From the NCBI RefSeq assembly GCF_035918015.1, contig NZ_CP109132.1, positions 2,046,001-2,110,000 on the forward strand: a stretch of DNA of 64,000 bases, read 5' to 3'. The translations under genes were made by a program, and so were the position numbers. The notes beneath the pieces are model-generated. The model had not been told where the DNA came from. It ran no database searches and saw nothing but the letters and a program-made list of their open reading frames with translations. This DNA is from Streptomyces sp. NBC_01754. Its GTDB lineage: Bacteria; Actinomycetota; Actinomycetes; Streptomycetales; Streptomycetaceae. Shown here piece by piece: positions 54,314 to 62,488 of the stretch. How positions within the stretch are numbered: position 1 is the stretch's first letter; each line of letters starts with the position of its first letter.

Positions 54314-54453
54314 CCGAGGGCGTGCTGCCCGCCGTCGAGGGGACGACTGCGGGCGGGGCGTCCGGGTCGGCCCGCCCGGGCCTCCTGGCGCTCGCTGAGC
54401 AGTGCTACCGGAACGGCGTGGAGGACGCCGGCAGGTGGAGGGGACAGCCGTAG
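54310..54453 (+). pseudogene. Chimeric ORF: start of a phosphopantetheinyl-transferase-like gene joined to the tail of the 749-residue protein
   Basis: A 47-codon frame beginning at GTG in overlap with the phosphoesterase stop. The first residues VTEGVLPAV resemble the start of Sfp-type transferases. The last 23, LLALAEQCYRNGVEDAGRWR and GQP, match the C-terminus of the large protein ending at 58691 (LQAIAEQWYQNGMGDADK). The middle of both genes is missing. It looks like the left boundary of the amplified module, where insertion replaced the transferase gene. Confidence 0.55.
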
Positions 54454-54455
54454 CC

Positions 54456-55049
54456 ATGGACAAGAAGTACCTGGTCCTGCCCGCCGTGCTCGTCCTCGCG
54501 GCAGCGGTCGTCACGACGCTCAGCCTCTGGCCGACGGAGCTCAAGAAACTGCGCGAGAAGAACCTGTGCCTGGGCATGCTGACGGAGCGGACCGCGGGCC
54601 TGCTCCAGGACGGCGAGGGCGGGGCCGTCCTGGTCGAAGAGTTCGTCCCGGACAACTCGGGATCCGCGACCGAACCGGCGGACCCGATCTTCTCCACCGT
54701 CTGCTTCGTCCATCGGAAGAGCACCGAGGACAAGAGCGGCTCGCGGCTCCAGTACACCCTGGACGTGAGGTCCACCGACACGCTGAACGATCCACCGGAG
54801 GACGCCGTCCACATCAAGGACGGCCCCACGGGCTGGGTGGGCCGGCGACAGAGCGAGGTCCGACTGCCGGACGGGTGCGCGAAGAAGATGAAGCGGCCCG
54901 ACGCGCAGTACATCAGCGTCACCCTCAAGGTCTCACCGGTTGCCGTCGCCGGACGGGACTGGAACTACGCGTCACTGACGAACGACTCGCTCACAATGAT
55001 ACTCGAGGCCGCGGAGAACCTGACCAAACAGTACGACTGCGCCGCCTGA
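54456..55049 (+). CDS. Membrane-anchored four-Cys protein, paralogue A
   Basis: A 197-residue protein, the most divergent of four paralogues. A short MDKK start, one membrane segment (VLPAVLVLAAAVVTTLSLWP) and an exported domain. Four cysteines align with the other copies: NLCLGM, TVCFVH, DGCAKK and YDCAA at the C-terminus, so two disulfides are likely. TAG CC ATGG directly follows the tail remnant of the large gene. No known family; an immunity, receptor or inhibitor role is only inferred from the repeated arrangement. Confidence 0.65.
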   Translation: MDKKYLVLPAVLVLAAAVVTTLSLWPTELKKLREKNLCLGMLTERTAGLLQDGEGGAVLVEEFVPDNSGSATEPADPIFSTVCFVHRKSTEDKSGSRLQYTLDVRSTDTLNDPPEDAVHIKDGPTGWVGRRQSEVRLPDGCAKKMKRPDAQYISVTLKVSPVAVAGRDWNYASLTNDSLTMILEAAENLTKQYDCAA

Positions 55050-55068
55050 CCTGACGTCAGCCCTCCCA

Positions 55069-55140
55069 CTGCGGCGGGCGATCGCGGAGCAGTGGTACCA
55101 CAACGGCATGGACGACACCGACAAGTGGAGGGGACAGTAA
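55069..55140 (+). repeat. Leftover 3' tail of the 749-residue gene before paralogue B
   Basis: The frame ending in TAA at 55138-55140 reads LRRAIAEQWYHNGMDDTDKW and RGQ, closely matching the true C-terminus at 58620-58691. No start or upstream part of the gene is present. CCGATGG follows, exactly as after the complete gene. Confidence 0.75.
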
Positions 55141-55143
55141 CCG

Positions 55144-55740
55144 ATGGACAAGAAATGGCTGCCGCTGACCGTCGTGCTCGGCGTTGCAGGGGTGGCCGTG
55201 GTGACGGCGAGCCTCTGGCCTGACAACGAGGAGAAGCCACCGCTGCCGAAGTCCCTGTGCCACGGGGCGCTCAGCCGGGAGACAGCGGGACTGATCGACG
55301 ACGGCCAAGGGGGCGAGGTCAGCGCGGAGGAGTGGGAGAGCAAGGGTAAGAGCACCGACTACGCGGTGTTCAAATCGTGCTACGTCATGCGCGCCACCCC
55401 GGACAGAGACGACCCTCGCGGGGTCTACAAACTACTCATAGCGGATACCCGTGGCGGCCCCGGGACCGCGAAGGACTCCGTCCCCCTCGGACCCGGGTTC
55501 ACCGGCTGGGCGCTCCCCGACAAGGCCGCGGTCACACTGCCCGCCGACTGCGCCGCCCGCATGGGATCGACCGCCCCGTACATCAGGGCGTGGCTCGAGG
55601 TGCCCTCACAGGAAAAGAAGAGCTTGGCCAGACTGGAGGAGAAGCCGCCCGTCGACCCGGACATCGCGACGCGCAACAACGCGACCGTGATGCGAGAAGT
55701 GGCCACCAGGCTCGCCAAACGGTACAACTGCACCGCCTGA
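55144..55740 (+). CDS. Membrane-anchored four-Cys protein, paralogue B
   Basis: A 198-residue protein nearly identical to paralogue C (58695) over most of its length, including synonymous positions. They differ mainly around residues 95-115 and 135-150. MDKKWLPLTVVLGVAGVAVV is the signal anchor; the exported part has Cys in SLCHGA, KSCYVM, ADCAAR and YNCTA. Three bases separate it from the tail remnant upstream. The copies were made by recent duplication. Confidence 0.7.
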   Translation: MDKKWLPLTVVLGVAGVAVVTASLWPDNEEKPPLPKSLCHGALSRETAGLIDDGQGGEVSAEEWESKGKSTDYAVFKSCYVMRATPDRDDPRGVYKLLIADTRGGPGTAKDSVPLGPGFTGWALPDKAAVTLPADCAARMGSTAPYIRAWLEVPSQEKKSLARLEEKPPVDPDIATRNNATVMREVATRLAKRYNCTA

Positions 55741-55874
55741 CCGTCACTCGACCGGCCAGTCCGACCGAGGGCCGCTCGTAGACGAGTGCGGCGGGTCCGA
55801 TGACGTCCTCGAAGTTCTGCCGAGCCAAGCCGAGTTGTGGTGACCGTCCCGGCAACAGAGCGTCGGCTCCCCCA

Positions 55875-56222
55875 GGATGCCGAAGCCCTTTTGCTTGGCG
55901 AATCGTTTGATCACGCGGGTATCGTGGCGCGCCAGACGGCTGTCCATGAGCACACGGGGTGTAGATCATGTCTTTCGAAGAGGAGTGGGGCGAGCTGAAG
56001 GCCGCCGCCTCGATGAGGCTGAACTCGGGCGGTGGCAGTAGCGGTTCAGGGGCGGCGAAAGGCTCCGCCGACTACGTGGTCTCCGACGACGAGTTGGGGG
56101 ACATCGGCCACGCCGCCTTCGGCCTGTTCAACGGCCTCGAGTCGACCGGTAAGCACGCCAAGGTGGCGAGTGAGACCGCTGGTACGAGCCTCAAGGGCGA
56201 CGGGTTCGATACCGGCGCGGCG
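55875..56222 (+). repeat. 348-bp direct repeat, copy 1
   Basis: From GGATGCCGAAGCCC through the promoter area and the first 85 codons of the EEEW-protein gene, the sequence recurs at 59473-59819 with few substitutions and one deletion. The offset is 3598 bases, changing to 3597 after the deletion. The start of the gene and its upstream region were duplicated as a unit. Confidence 0.9.
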
Positions 56223-56429
56223 TTCACGGAAGTGATCAGGACGTGGGAGACGCAGGTGAAGACCCTTCTTCAGGCGTGCGCCCATATCTCCAACCACCTC
56301 GACTACACGAAGTCCTCGAAAAAGGCCGACGACGAGTGGATCGAGAGCCAGCTGCGCATCATCGGTCCCGTCGCCGCAGGAGCGGACGGGTCCGTTCCCG
56401 CCTCGCAGATCAGCAAGTACTTCCAGTAA
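55968..56429 (+). CDS. Small EEEW-type protein, putative ESX/WXG-like partner (AG1-like)
   Basis: A 153-residue, mostly helical, soluble protein without signal peptide. It begins MSFEEEWGELKAAASMRL, a beginning seen in small Streptomyces proteins encoded next to WXG-type effectors. A Gly/Ser-rich linker, SGGGSSGSGAAKGSADY, is followed by two helices and YTKSSKKADDEWIESQLR. No enzyme motif is present. It is 12 bases upstream of the 749-residue gene with AAGGAG between them, so they form an operon. Partner or chaperone role is inferred. Confidence 0.65.
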   Translation: MSFEEEWGELKAAASMRLNSGGGSSGSGAAKGSADYVVSDDELGDIGHAAFGLFNGLESTGKHAKVASETAGTSLKGDGFDTGAAFTEVIRTWETQVKTLLQACAHISNHLDYTKSSKKADDEWIESQLRIIGPVAAGADGSVPASQISKYFQ

Positions 56430-56441
56430 GGAGTCGCCACC

Positions 56442-58691
56442 ATGCCCACCTTCGAGCAGCTCCTCACTGCCAGACTCGGCCCGCTCGACACGGCGGTGAC
56501 CCAGTGGACCGAGATGATCGGCAAGCTGACCTCACCTCTCCAGACCGACGCGTCGGCCATGAAGTCCAAGGCCGACAAGTCCAGTTGGAAGGGCGAGAAC
56601 GCCACCGTCACCAAAGAGTTCGTCACCAAGACCGCCAAGGAATTCGGTGACGCCGTCACCGAGGCGGAGTCCGTACGTGACCTCCTCAAGGACGCCCACA
56701 CCCTTTTCAAGACGGCCCAGGACGACCTCAAGCACACGTATGAGAACCCGACGCCGGGTATCGTCATCTACCCCGACGGCGTCCTCAGCCATCGAATACA
56801 TCCTGATCGCCGAGCCAAGGACAGCACAGAACCGCTGGCCACCGAAGCTCAGTTCGAGGCGTTGCGCGGCAAGATCGACGGCATCCTGAAACGCGCCAAC
56901 GAAGCCGATGAGCTCTGCGCCTGGGGCCTGCGGGCGCTGATCCGCAACCACCCCAACGACTTCGGAAGCACCAACCTCAGTGGTGTGGCCGACGCCAAGA
57001 GGATGCGCGCCGAGGAGCAGCAACAGGCGGAGAACGGTCGCGAAGCCGCCAAACTCTACGCCCGCTGGGAAGACCTCGACGACAACGGGCGCGAGCGGCT
57101 TCTGACACTCGCAGAGGAGGGCAAGGACTCGCCGGCCTTCGCCGAGCAGCTGATGACGAACCTCAGCTACCGGGGCCGCGAGCAACAGGATGCCGTGCTG
57201 CTGCTCGCCAGCAGTCTGGAGTCGGGCGGCCGGGACGGCCAGCTCTCCAGCACGGACGCCCGCCTCTACAAAGCACTGTCAGGCTCCCTTGCCACCGCCA
57301 CCGGCCCTGACTCCTCGATCGGTACCCCCGGCGGTGTCACCTCGGCCTGGACCCACAAGCTCATCACCACGGCCCGCGACGGCAACGGCCTCCCCCGCCA
57401 GCACCCGGGAGCCATCGGGGGCGGCGCCGCGACCCTGAAGAACCTCACGGACCTGATGGCCGCCGATGCCGGCGACGACGCTGTGTATGACCCGGACAAG
57501 AACCCCAAGGAGAAATCCACGCCCTGGAGGAAGGACGAGGGCGATCCGGTCTTCAGCGAGGCCTTCCTGACCGAGGTCGGCAACACCATCCGTGAGTGGG
57601 AGACGGAGAACGACGACGCCTACGACGGCGTCATGAAGAACTGGCAGGGCACGCAGGAGGACCCGATGAAGGGCCTGCTGAACGCCATGAGCCGCAACCC
57701 GGCCGCCTCCACCCACTACTTCGACCCGAACACCACCGACAACCTCAAGTACTTCCTGGAAGACCGGGAGTGGCCCGGCGGTGCAGTCGAGAGCAAGATG
57801 CCGGTCGAGACCCAGTACACCTCGGCCCGCGCCGAACTCGGCCTGGCGCTCGAGGCCGCGGCCACCGGCCGCGTACCCGGCTCACCGATGCACCCGGTGC
57901 CCGTACACCACGACGCTGCCGAGACCGCGATCTTCGAGCGGGTGATGGGCGAATACACGGAGGCGCTCGATCGGGACCAGAGTGCAGTCCCCATCGCCAT
58001 GCGCCTGCCGATGGCCGACATGATCGCCGACTACGGCTCCGACGTGCACCAGATCCTCGGCAAGAAGATGGACGGGGCAACCGACTTCAACCAGCTCGAG
58101 ATCGACCGGGGCGACCTCACCCGGATCATCCGCGCCACAGCGGAGGACCCCAACGCCTACAAAATCATCCACGCCTCGCAGACCGTGGTCATCGGTGAGG
58201 GGCTCGACGGCTTCCAGGCGGAGTCTTTCCGCAAGGAGGACCCGGAGCTGCGGGCCTGGGTCAAACAATCCGCGTATGTGCTCGGTCACCTCGATGGCGT
58301 ACGTGGAGACGTCATCTACGACCTGGGCCAGGCGGAGAAGGACGCCAACGCCTACAAGAAAATGCTCAATTACCACGTCGTCGGCGGGCTGCTGACCCCC
58401 ATCCCCATCGCCGGCGACGCGATTCAGCGCTCGGTGGACGCCGGCCTGGAAGGTCACTTGGACAAGAAGGACGCCAGGGTCGACGCCGAGACCCGCAACA
58501 ACATGATCAAGCACTACGACTACGGCGAGAAGCAGATGTACGGCATGTTGCGCAAGGTGGCGCTAGACCTCGGCCTCTCAAAGAAAGAGCTGGACGCGAG
58601 CCCCGGTGAGTACGAAGACCACCTCCAGGCGATCGCTGAGCAGTGGTACCAGAACGGCATGGGTGACGCCGACAAGTCGATGGGACAGTAA
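56442..58691 (+). CDS. Large WXG-containing protein, putative type VII-secreted effector
   Basis: A 749-residue protein without signal peptide. The N-terminal 110 residues are a helical hairpin with a WXG motif (Trp49-Lys-Gly51, ADKSSWKGENATVTKEF), which points to type VII secretion. A long helical middle follows (GLLNAMSRNPAASTHYFDPN, a pattern I associate with DUF6571-like proteins). Near residues 650-670 VVGGLLTPIPIAGDAIQRSV may insert into a membrane. No nuclease or protease motif was found. It is followed after 3 bases by the four-Cys membrane protein. The toxin assignment is a hypothesis. Confidence 0.65.
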   Translation: MPTFEQLLTARLGPLDTAVTQWTEMIGKLTSPLQTDASAMKSKADKSSWKGENATVTKEFVTKTAKEFGDAVTEAESVRDLLKDAHTLFKTAQDDLKHTYENPTPGIVIYPDGVLSHRIHPDRRAKDSTEPLATEAQFEALRGKIDGILKRANEADELCAWGLRALIRNHPNDFGSTNLSGVADAKRMRAEEQQQAENGREAAKLYARWEDLDDNGRERLLTLAEEGKDSPAFAEQLMTNLSYRGREQQDAVLLLASSLESGGRDGQLSSTDARLYKALSGSLATATGPDSSIGTPGGVTSAWTHKLITTARDGNGLPRQHPGAIGGGAATLKNLTDLMAADAGDDAVYDPDKNPKEKSTPWRKDEGDPVFSEAFLTEVGNTIREWETENDDAYDGVMKNWQGTQEDPMKGLLNAMSRNPAASTHYFDPNTTDNLKYFLEDREWPGGAVESKMPVETQYTSARAELGLALEAAATGRVPGSPMHPVPVHHDAAETAIFERVMGEYTEALDRDQSAVPIAMRLPMADMIADYGSDVHQILGKKMDGATDFNQLEIDRGDLTRIIRATAEDPNAYKIIHASQTVVIGEGLDGFQAESFRKEDPELRAWVKQSAYVLGHLDGVRGDVIYDLGQAEKDANAYKKMLNYHVVGGLLTPIPIAGDAIQRSVDAGLEGHLDKKDARVDAETRNNMIKHYDYGEKQMYGMLRKVALDLGLSKKELDASPGEYEDHLQAIAEQWYQNGMGDADKSMGQ

Positions 58692-58694
58692 CCG

Positions 58695-59291
58695 ATGGAC
58701 AGGAAGTGGCTGCCGCTGACCGTCGTGCTCGGCGTTGCGGGGGTGGCCGTGGTGACGGCGAGCCTCTGGCCTGACAACGAGGAGAAGCCACCGCTGCCGA
58801 AGTCCCTGTGCCACGGGGCGCTCAGCCGGGAGACAGCGGGACTGATCGACGACGGCCAAGGGGGCGAGGTCAGCGCGGAGGAGTGGGAGAGCAAGGGTAA
58901 GAGCACCGACTACGCGGTGTTCAAATCGTGCTACGTCATGCGCGCCACCCCGGACAGAGACGACTCTCGCGGGGTCTACAAACTGCTCATCGAGGACACC
59001 CCGAGTGCCCCGTACAACAAGAAGGACTCCGTCCCTCTCGGTCCCGGGTTCACCGGCTGGGCTCTCCCCGACCAGGCTGAGGTCACGCTGCCCGCCGGCT
59101 GCGCCGCCCGCATGGGATCGACCGCCCGGTACATCACCGCGTCACTCGAGGTGCCCTCACAGGAAAAGAAGAGCTTGGCCAGACTGGAGGAGAAGCCGCC
59201 CGTCGACCCGGACATCGCGACGCGCAACAACGCGACCGTGATGCGAGAAGTGGCCACCAGGCTCGCCAAACGGTACAACTGCACCCCCTGA
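58695..59291 (+). CDS. Membrane-anchored four-Cys protein, paralogue C (native position)
   Basis: A 198-residue protein with signal anchor MDRKWLPLTVVLGVAGVAVV and an exported domain with Cys in SLCHGA, KSCYVM, AGCAAR and YNCTP. It is the only copy directly behind a complete 749-residue gene (TAA, CCG, ATGG), so this is the natural third gene of the operon. By position it could be the effector's immunity protein, receptor or secretion partner. Confidence 0.7.
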   Translation: MDRKWLPLTVVLGVAGVAVVTASLWPDNEEKPPLPKSLCHGALSRETAGLIDDGQGGEVSAEEWESKGKSTDYAVFKSCYVMRATPDRDDSRGVYKLLIEDTPSAPYNKKDSVPLGPGFTGWALPDQAEVTLPAGCAARMGSTARYITASLEVPSQEKKSLARLEEKPPVDPDIATRNNATVMREVATRLAKRYNCTP

Positions 59292-59456
59292 CCGCCACCC
59301 GACCGGCCCGCCGCCGCGCCTCGCCACGGCGGCGGGTGCGCCAGGCACGCGGACACGCGATGCCGTTTGCCCCGGACGTCGACCCGTTTCACCTCACGCC
59401 ATCCGGAAGGCAGCACCACCTGAAGGCCGGCGGCGACAACCGTCAGCCCTCAACAA

Positions 59457-59490
59457 GGCTTCGGCGCCCCCGGGATGCCGAAGCCCTTTT
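59457..59490 (+). terminator. Rho-independent terminator between the module and its partial copy
   Basis: GGCTTCGGC (59457-59465) and GCCGAAGCC (59477-59485) form a 9-bp stem with an 11-base loop, followed by CTTTT. The same region before copy 1 (near 55860-55890) keeps only part of the stem. Confidence 0.75.
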
Positions 59491-59819
59491 GCTTGGCGAA
59501 TCGTTTGATCACGCGGGTATCGTGGCGCGCCAGACGGCTGTCCATGAGCAGACGGGGTGTAGATCATGTCTTTCGAAGAGGAGTGGGGCGAGCTGAAGAC
59601 CGCCGCCTCGATGAGGCTGAACTCGAGCGGTGGCAGTAGCGGTTCAGGGGCGGCGAAAGGCTCCGCCGACTACGTGGTCTCCGACGACGAGCTGGGGACA
59701 TCGGCCACGCCGCCTCCGGCCTGTTCAACGGCCTCGAGTCGACCGGTAAGCACGCCAAGGTGGCGAGTGAGACCGCTGGTACGAGCCTCAAGGGCGACGG
59801 GTTCGATACCGGCGCGGCG
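59473..59819 (+). repeat. 348-bp direct repeat, copy 2 (347 bp)
   Basis: Matches 55875-56222 with scattered substitutions and one missing G near 59696. The homology stops abruptly at GATACCGGCGCGGCG, where the sequence jumps to the tail of the 749-residue gene. Confidence 0.9.
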
Positions 59820-59853
59820 GCGGCCCGGCCGAGGCCGACAAGTTGACGGGTGA
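59566..59853 (+). pseudogene. Frameshifted, truncated EEEW-protein gene fused to the large gene's tail
   Basis: Begins MSFEEEWGELKTAASMRLNS like the intact gene, but a lost G (near 59696) shifts the frame after SDDELG. The homology to the EEEW gene ends at 59819. The next bases encode, in another frame, PAEADKLTGE and TAA, which matches the ADKxxGQ end of the 749-residue protein. So about 2.4 kb between the two points is deleted relative to the intact module. Confidence 0.75.
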
Positions 59854-59860
59854 GTAACCG

Positions 59861-60454
59861 ATGGATAAGAAGTGGCTGCCGTTGGCCATCACGCTCGGCG
59901 TCGCCGGGGTGGCGGTGGTGACGGCTACTGTCTGGTCCGACAACGTGGAGGAGCAGCCGCTGCCGCAGAGCCTGTGTCATGGTGCGCTCAGCCGGAAGAC
60001 AGCGGAGCTGATCGACGACGGCCAAGGGGGCGTGGTCAGCACGGATGAGTGGGAGGGCAAGGGTAGGAGCACCAACTACGTGTTCAAAGAATGCGCCGTG
60101 TGGCGTGTCAATCCGGGAGAAATCTACGCCCGCGACCTCTTCGGACTGACCATCGAGGGCAACCCGATGCCCTCAGAGCGCAAGGAGGGCGCCGTCCCTC
60201 TCGGTCCCGGATTCACCGGCTGGGCACTCCCCGACCAAGCCACGGCCACACTGCCCGACGGCTGCGCCGCAGGCATGGGCTGGAACACCCCGTACATCAG
60301 GGTGCGGCTCAGCGTGAAGTCGCAGGATGAAGATCGGTTGGCCCGGCTGGAGCAAGAGCCGCCCGTCGACCCGGATATCGCGACGCGCAACAACGCGACC
60401 GTGGTGCGAGAAGCGGTCACCAGGCTCGCCAAACGGTACAACTGCACCCCCTGA
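59861..60454 (+). CDS. Membrane-anchored four-Cys protein, paralogue D
   Basis: A 197-residue protein with anchor MDKKWLPLAITLGVAGVAVV and Cys in SLCHGA, KECAVW, DGCAAG and YNCTP. It is clearly diverged from B and C in the middle, but the C-terminal third is nearly the same at DNA level (PPVDPDIATRNNATV), suggesting gene conversion. It follows a large-gene tail remnant by CCGATGG, as do the other copies. Confidence 0.68.
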   Translation: MDKKWLPLAITLGVAGVAVVTATVWSDNVEEQPLPQSLCHGALSRKTAELIDDGQGGVVSTDEWEGKGRSTNYVFKECAVWRVNPGEIYARDLFGLTIEGNPMPSERKEGAVPLGPGFTGWALPDQATATLPDGCAAGMGWNTPYIRVRLSVKSQDEDRLARLEQEPPVDPDIATRNNATVVREAVTRLAKRYNCTP

Positions 60455-60834
60455 CCGCCACCCGACCAGCCGGCCGGCCCGCTGCCGCACCTCGCCACAG
60501 CGGCGGGCCGGCTGGGCACACTGACGCGCAAGGCCGTCGCCCTTCCGGTCGTCGGCCCCGGTGCCGACCCTCACGGCAGCCGGAGAGCGGCGTCATCTGG
60601 AGGCCGGCTGCGACAACCCCGAGGCCCTGACCGGGGGCAGGCCGACGGCAGAGCCTCCGGCCCGCCGACGGCGCGTAGCCGGCAGATTCCGACTGCGACT
60701 CCAGCTCACGGTCCCGGCAAGGCCCGGGGCGCCCCTCGGCACTCCGCCGCCACCGAAACCGCGTGCCCGGTGCCTGCGGTCAGACCCTCGCAGTACGCCA
60801 CCCGACGCCACCGACACACGGCACGACACCATCC
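60455..60834. other. No gene recognised
   Basis: About 380 bases with no frame that combines a start, ribosome-binding site and Streptomyces third-position bias. It lies at the right edge of the duplicated block and may be debris. Confidence 0.35.
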
Positions 60835-61162
60835 GTGCACGACCAACAGCTGAGCGCCGTGCGGGATGCGTACCACCGGGTCAACGCCGGACTCTCCGGT
60901 GTACCGGGGATGCTCGGCAACGAACTGCTGCGCGACCCGTTCGACGACGCCGCTCGTGGTGATGAGCCGATGGGAGAGCATCGTGGCGTTCCGTGTCTGG
61001 GAGCAGGGCGCCGGGCACCGTGAGGACACCGAGCCCCTACGGCTCTACCGGGACGAGCGGGTCCCAAGTGGTTTCGCGTTCTACGAGGTGGATGCCTCGT
61101 ACCGCCCCCCGTCCGGACGTCGGCGGCCCCGTTCCTCGTGGGACCGGGCCGCCGCGAACTGA
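60835..61162 (+). pseudogene. Frameshifted hypothetical gene
   Basis: GTG 60835 opens DQQLSAVRDAYHRVNAGLSG and NELLRDPFDDAAR; a shift near 60957 moves coding to another frame reading ESIVAFRVWEQGAGHREDTE, LYRDERVPSGFAFYEVD and SYRPP to the stop at 61160-61162. The two halves together look like one small protein of about 108 residues of unknown function. The stop is next to the broken end of an IS1380 gene. Confidence 0.4.
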
Positions 61163-61185
61163 GCACGGCCTGAGGCGAGCCGGCC

Positions 61186-61784
61186 CCGCGCACCGAGTTC
61201 ACACCGCCCCGGCGCAAGCGGGTGGCGGCGATGACCGGAGCGGCGAGCGGCGTGGAAAGCGTCGCGATCAGCGCGTTCAGGCCCTTGACCTTGTTGTATC
61301 CGTAGCCGACGCCCTGCTTGGCATAGCCGTGGATCGGCTTGATGGTGTCGTCCAGATCGAGGTAGGCGACCGTGTCCATGCCGGGCAGCAGCGGTGTGTG
61401 CGCAGCCAGTCGTGGCAGGAACCGGCGGAATACGGCGTGCAGTTGCTTCACGTGCCCGTGGGTGAAGGACCGCAGGAAGCTGCCCGGCGTGGACGATGCC
61501 CGCGCCCCGGTGAACAGGCGCTTCATCGCTCCGTGCCGCAGCCGGTCCATGTCATCGATGCTGTCCGCGCCCGCCGCCATCCCGGCAACGAGTGCCATCA
61601 CCTTCGCCGCGGGGAAGGAGCCGGTGCCGTTCTTCGAAGCCGGCAGGCGCACCCGCTCGGCGACCAGCCCGGGAAGCCCGCACCGCTCGGCCAGGCGCAC
61701 CAGCGGAGCCAGCCCGCCGTACGCGATCAGATTCGGATCATCAAACCGTGCGGAGACCCTCGCCGCGGCGTGGGAAGACTGCAT
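61186..61784 (-). pseudogene. IS1380-family transposase, 3'-truncated
   Basis: Start and first 200 residues are well preserved (FDDPNLIAYGGLAPLVRLAE, DSIDDMDRLRHGAMKRLF, the catalytic-region TVAYLDLDDTIKPIHGYAKQ, GVGYGYNKVKGLNALIATL). Homology ends near LRRGG at 61186, so the second half, including later catalytic residues, is gone. It marks a deletion junction at the edge of the toxin block. Confidence 0.75.
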
Positions 61785-61906
61785 CTCGGAAGTGCCCTCG
61801 TGGTCGTGCGTGCTGGAAGCCTGAAGAACTCCCATCATCGCAGCTCACAGGGCACTTCCTCGTTCCCGGCAACATCACCGCCCCACATCAACCGGTGGAT
61901 CCGGGC

Positions 61907-62488
61907 TCAGTCGTCCCAGGGGTACACCCCCTCCTCAGCGAGGCGCTCCTCCTCCCTGTCGTGCAGAAAGCGCGCGTGCGGGACACCCACGAGAGACGTG
62001 TCGCTGATCGGGCATCGGACGAATTCCCCCCGCAGCAACCCGACGAGGAATGCGACCATTCCGCAGCTGTACGCGGTCCAGGCCGCGTCACCTCGCGCCC
62101 ACACGGCGAGGGGCCAGGCATCGGGATCGGGCCCGCCGGTGATCCAGCCGAGCACGTCGGAGCTGTCCGTCTCCCCCCACACCAGGATCCGATCGAGCCC
62201 GCTAGCCTCTACGCGGGGCTCGGTCCACCTCTGGTATTCCGGGTCGGACTTCATCGGGCCGGACAGGGGAGCGACCCGTCTGACCATCGGGTCGGAGGTC
62301 ACGACCGGGATCAAGGTGGCGATGCGCCCTTCGATGGTTCCGTGGCCGAAGAGACGCACGAACTCCTTGTAGTCCGAGGGGAAATCCGTCCCGTAGGCGG
62401 ATTCAACCGTCGCCCAGTCCACCACATCTCCGGCACCTCCCTCAAAGGGGACGATCAGGCTCGACAGTTTCGTAATTCTCTCTGTCAT
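61907..62488 (-). CDS. SMI1/KNR4-family immunity protein
   Basis: A 193-residue cytosolic protein with the family layout: DWATVESAYGTDFPSDYKEF near the N-terminus, ILVWGETDSSDVLGWITGG in the middle and an aspartate-rich end. It starts in an ATGA overlap with the stop of the Rhs toxin gene, the usual toxin-immunity arrangement. It probably binds and blocks the Rhs C-terminal toxin. Confidence 0.82.
   Translation of the reverse strand: MTERITKLSSLIVPFEGGAGDVVDWATVESAYGTDFPSDYKEFVRLFGHGTIEGRIATLIPVVTSDPMVRRVAPLSGPMKSDPEYQRWTEPRVEASGLDRILVWGETDSSDVLGWITGGPDPDAWPLAVWARGDAAWTAYSCGMVAFLVGLLRGEFVRCPISDTSLVGVPHARFLHDREEERLAEEGVYPWDD

Noticed and set aside
55744..55953. Minus-strand small ORF reading MDSRLARHDTRVIKRFAKQK
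   Set aside because: Its first codons are conserved in both repeat copies only because the DNA was duplicated; the rest differs and ends early in copy 2, and it lies over the promoter and terminator region.
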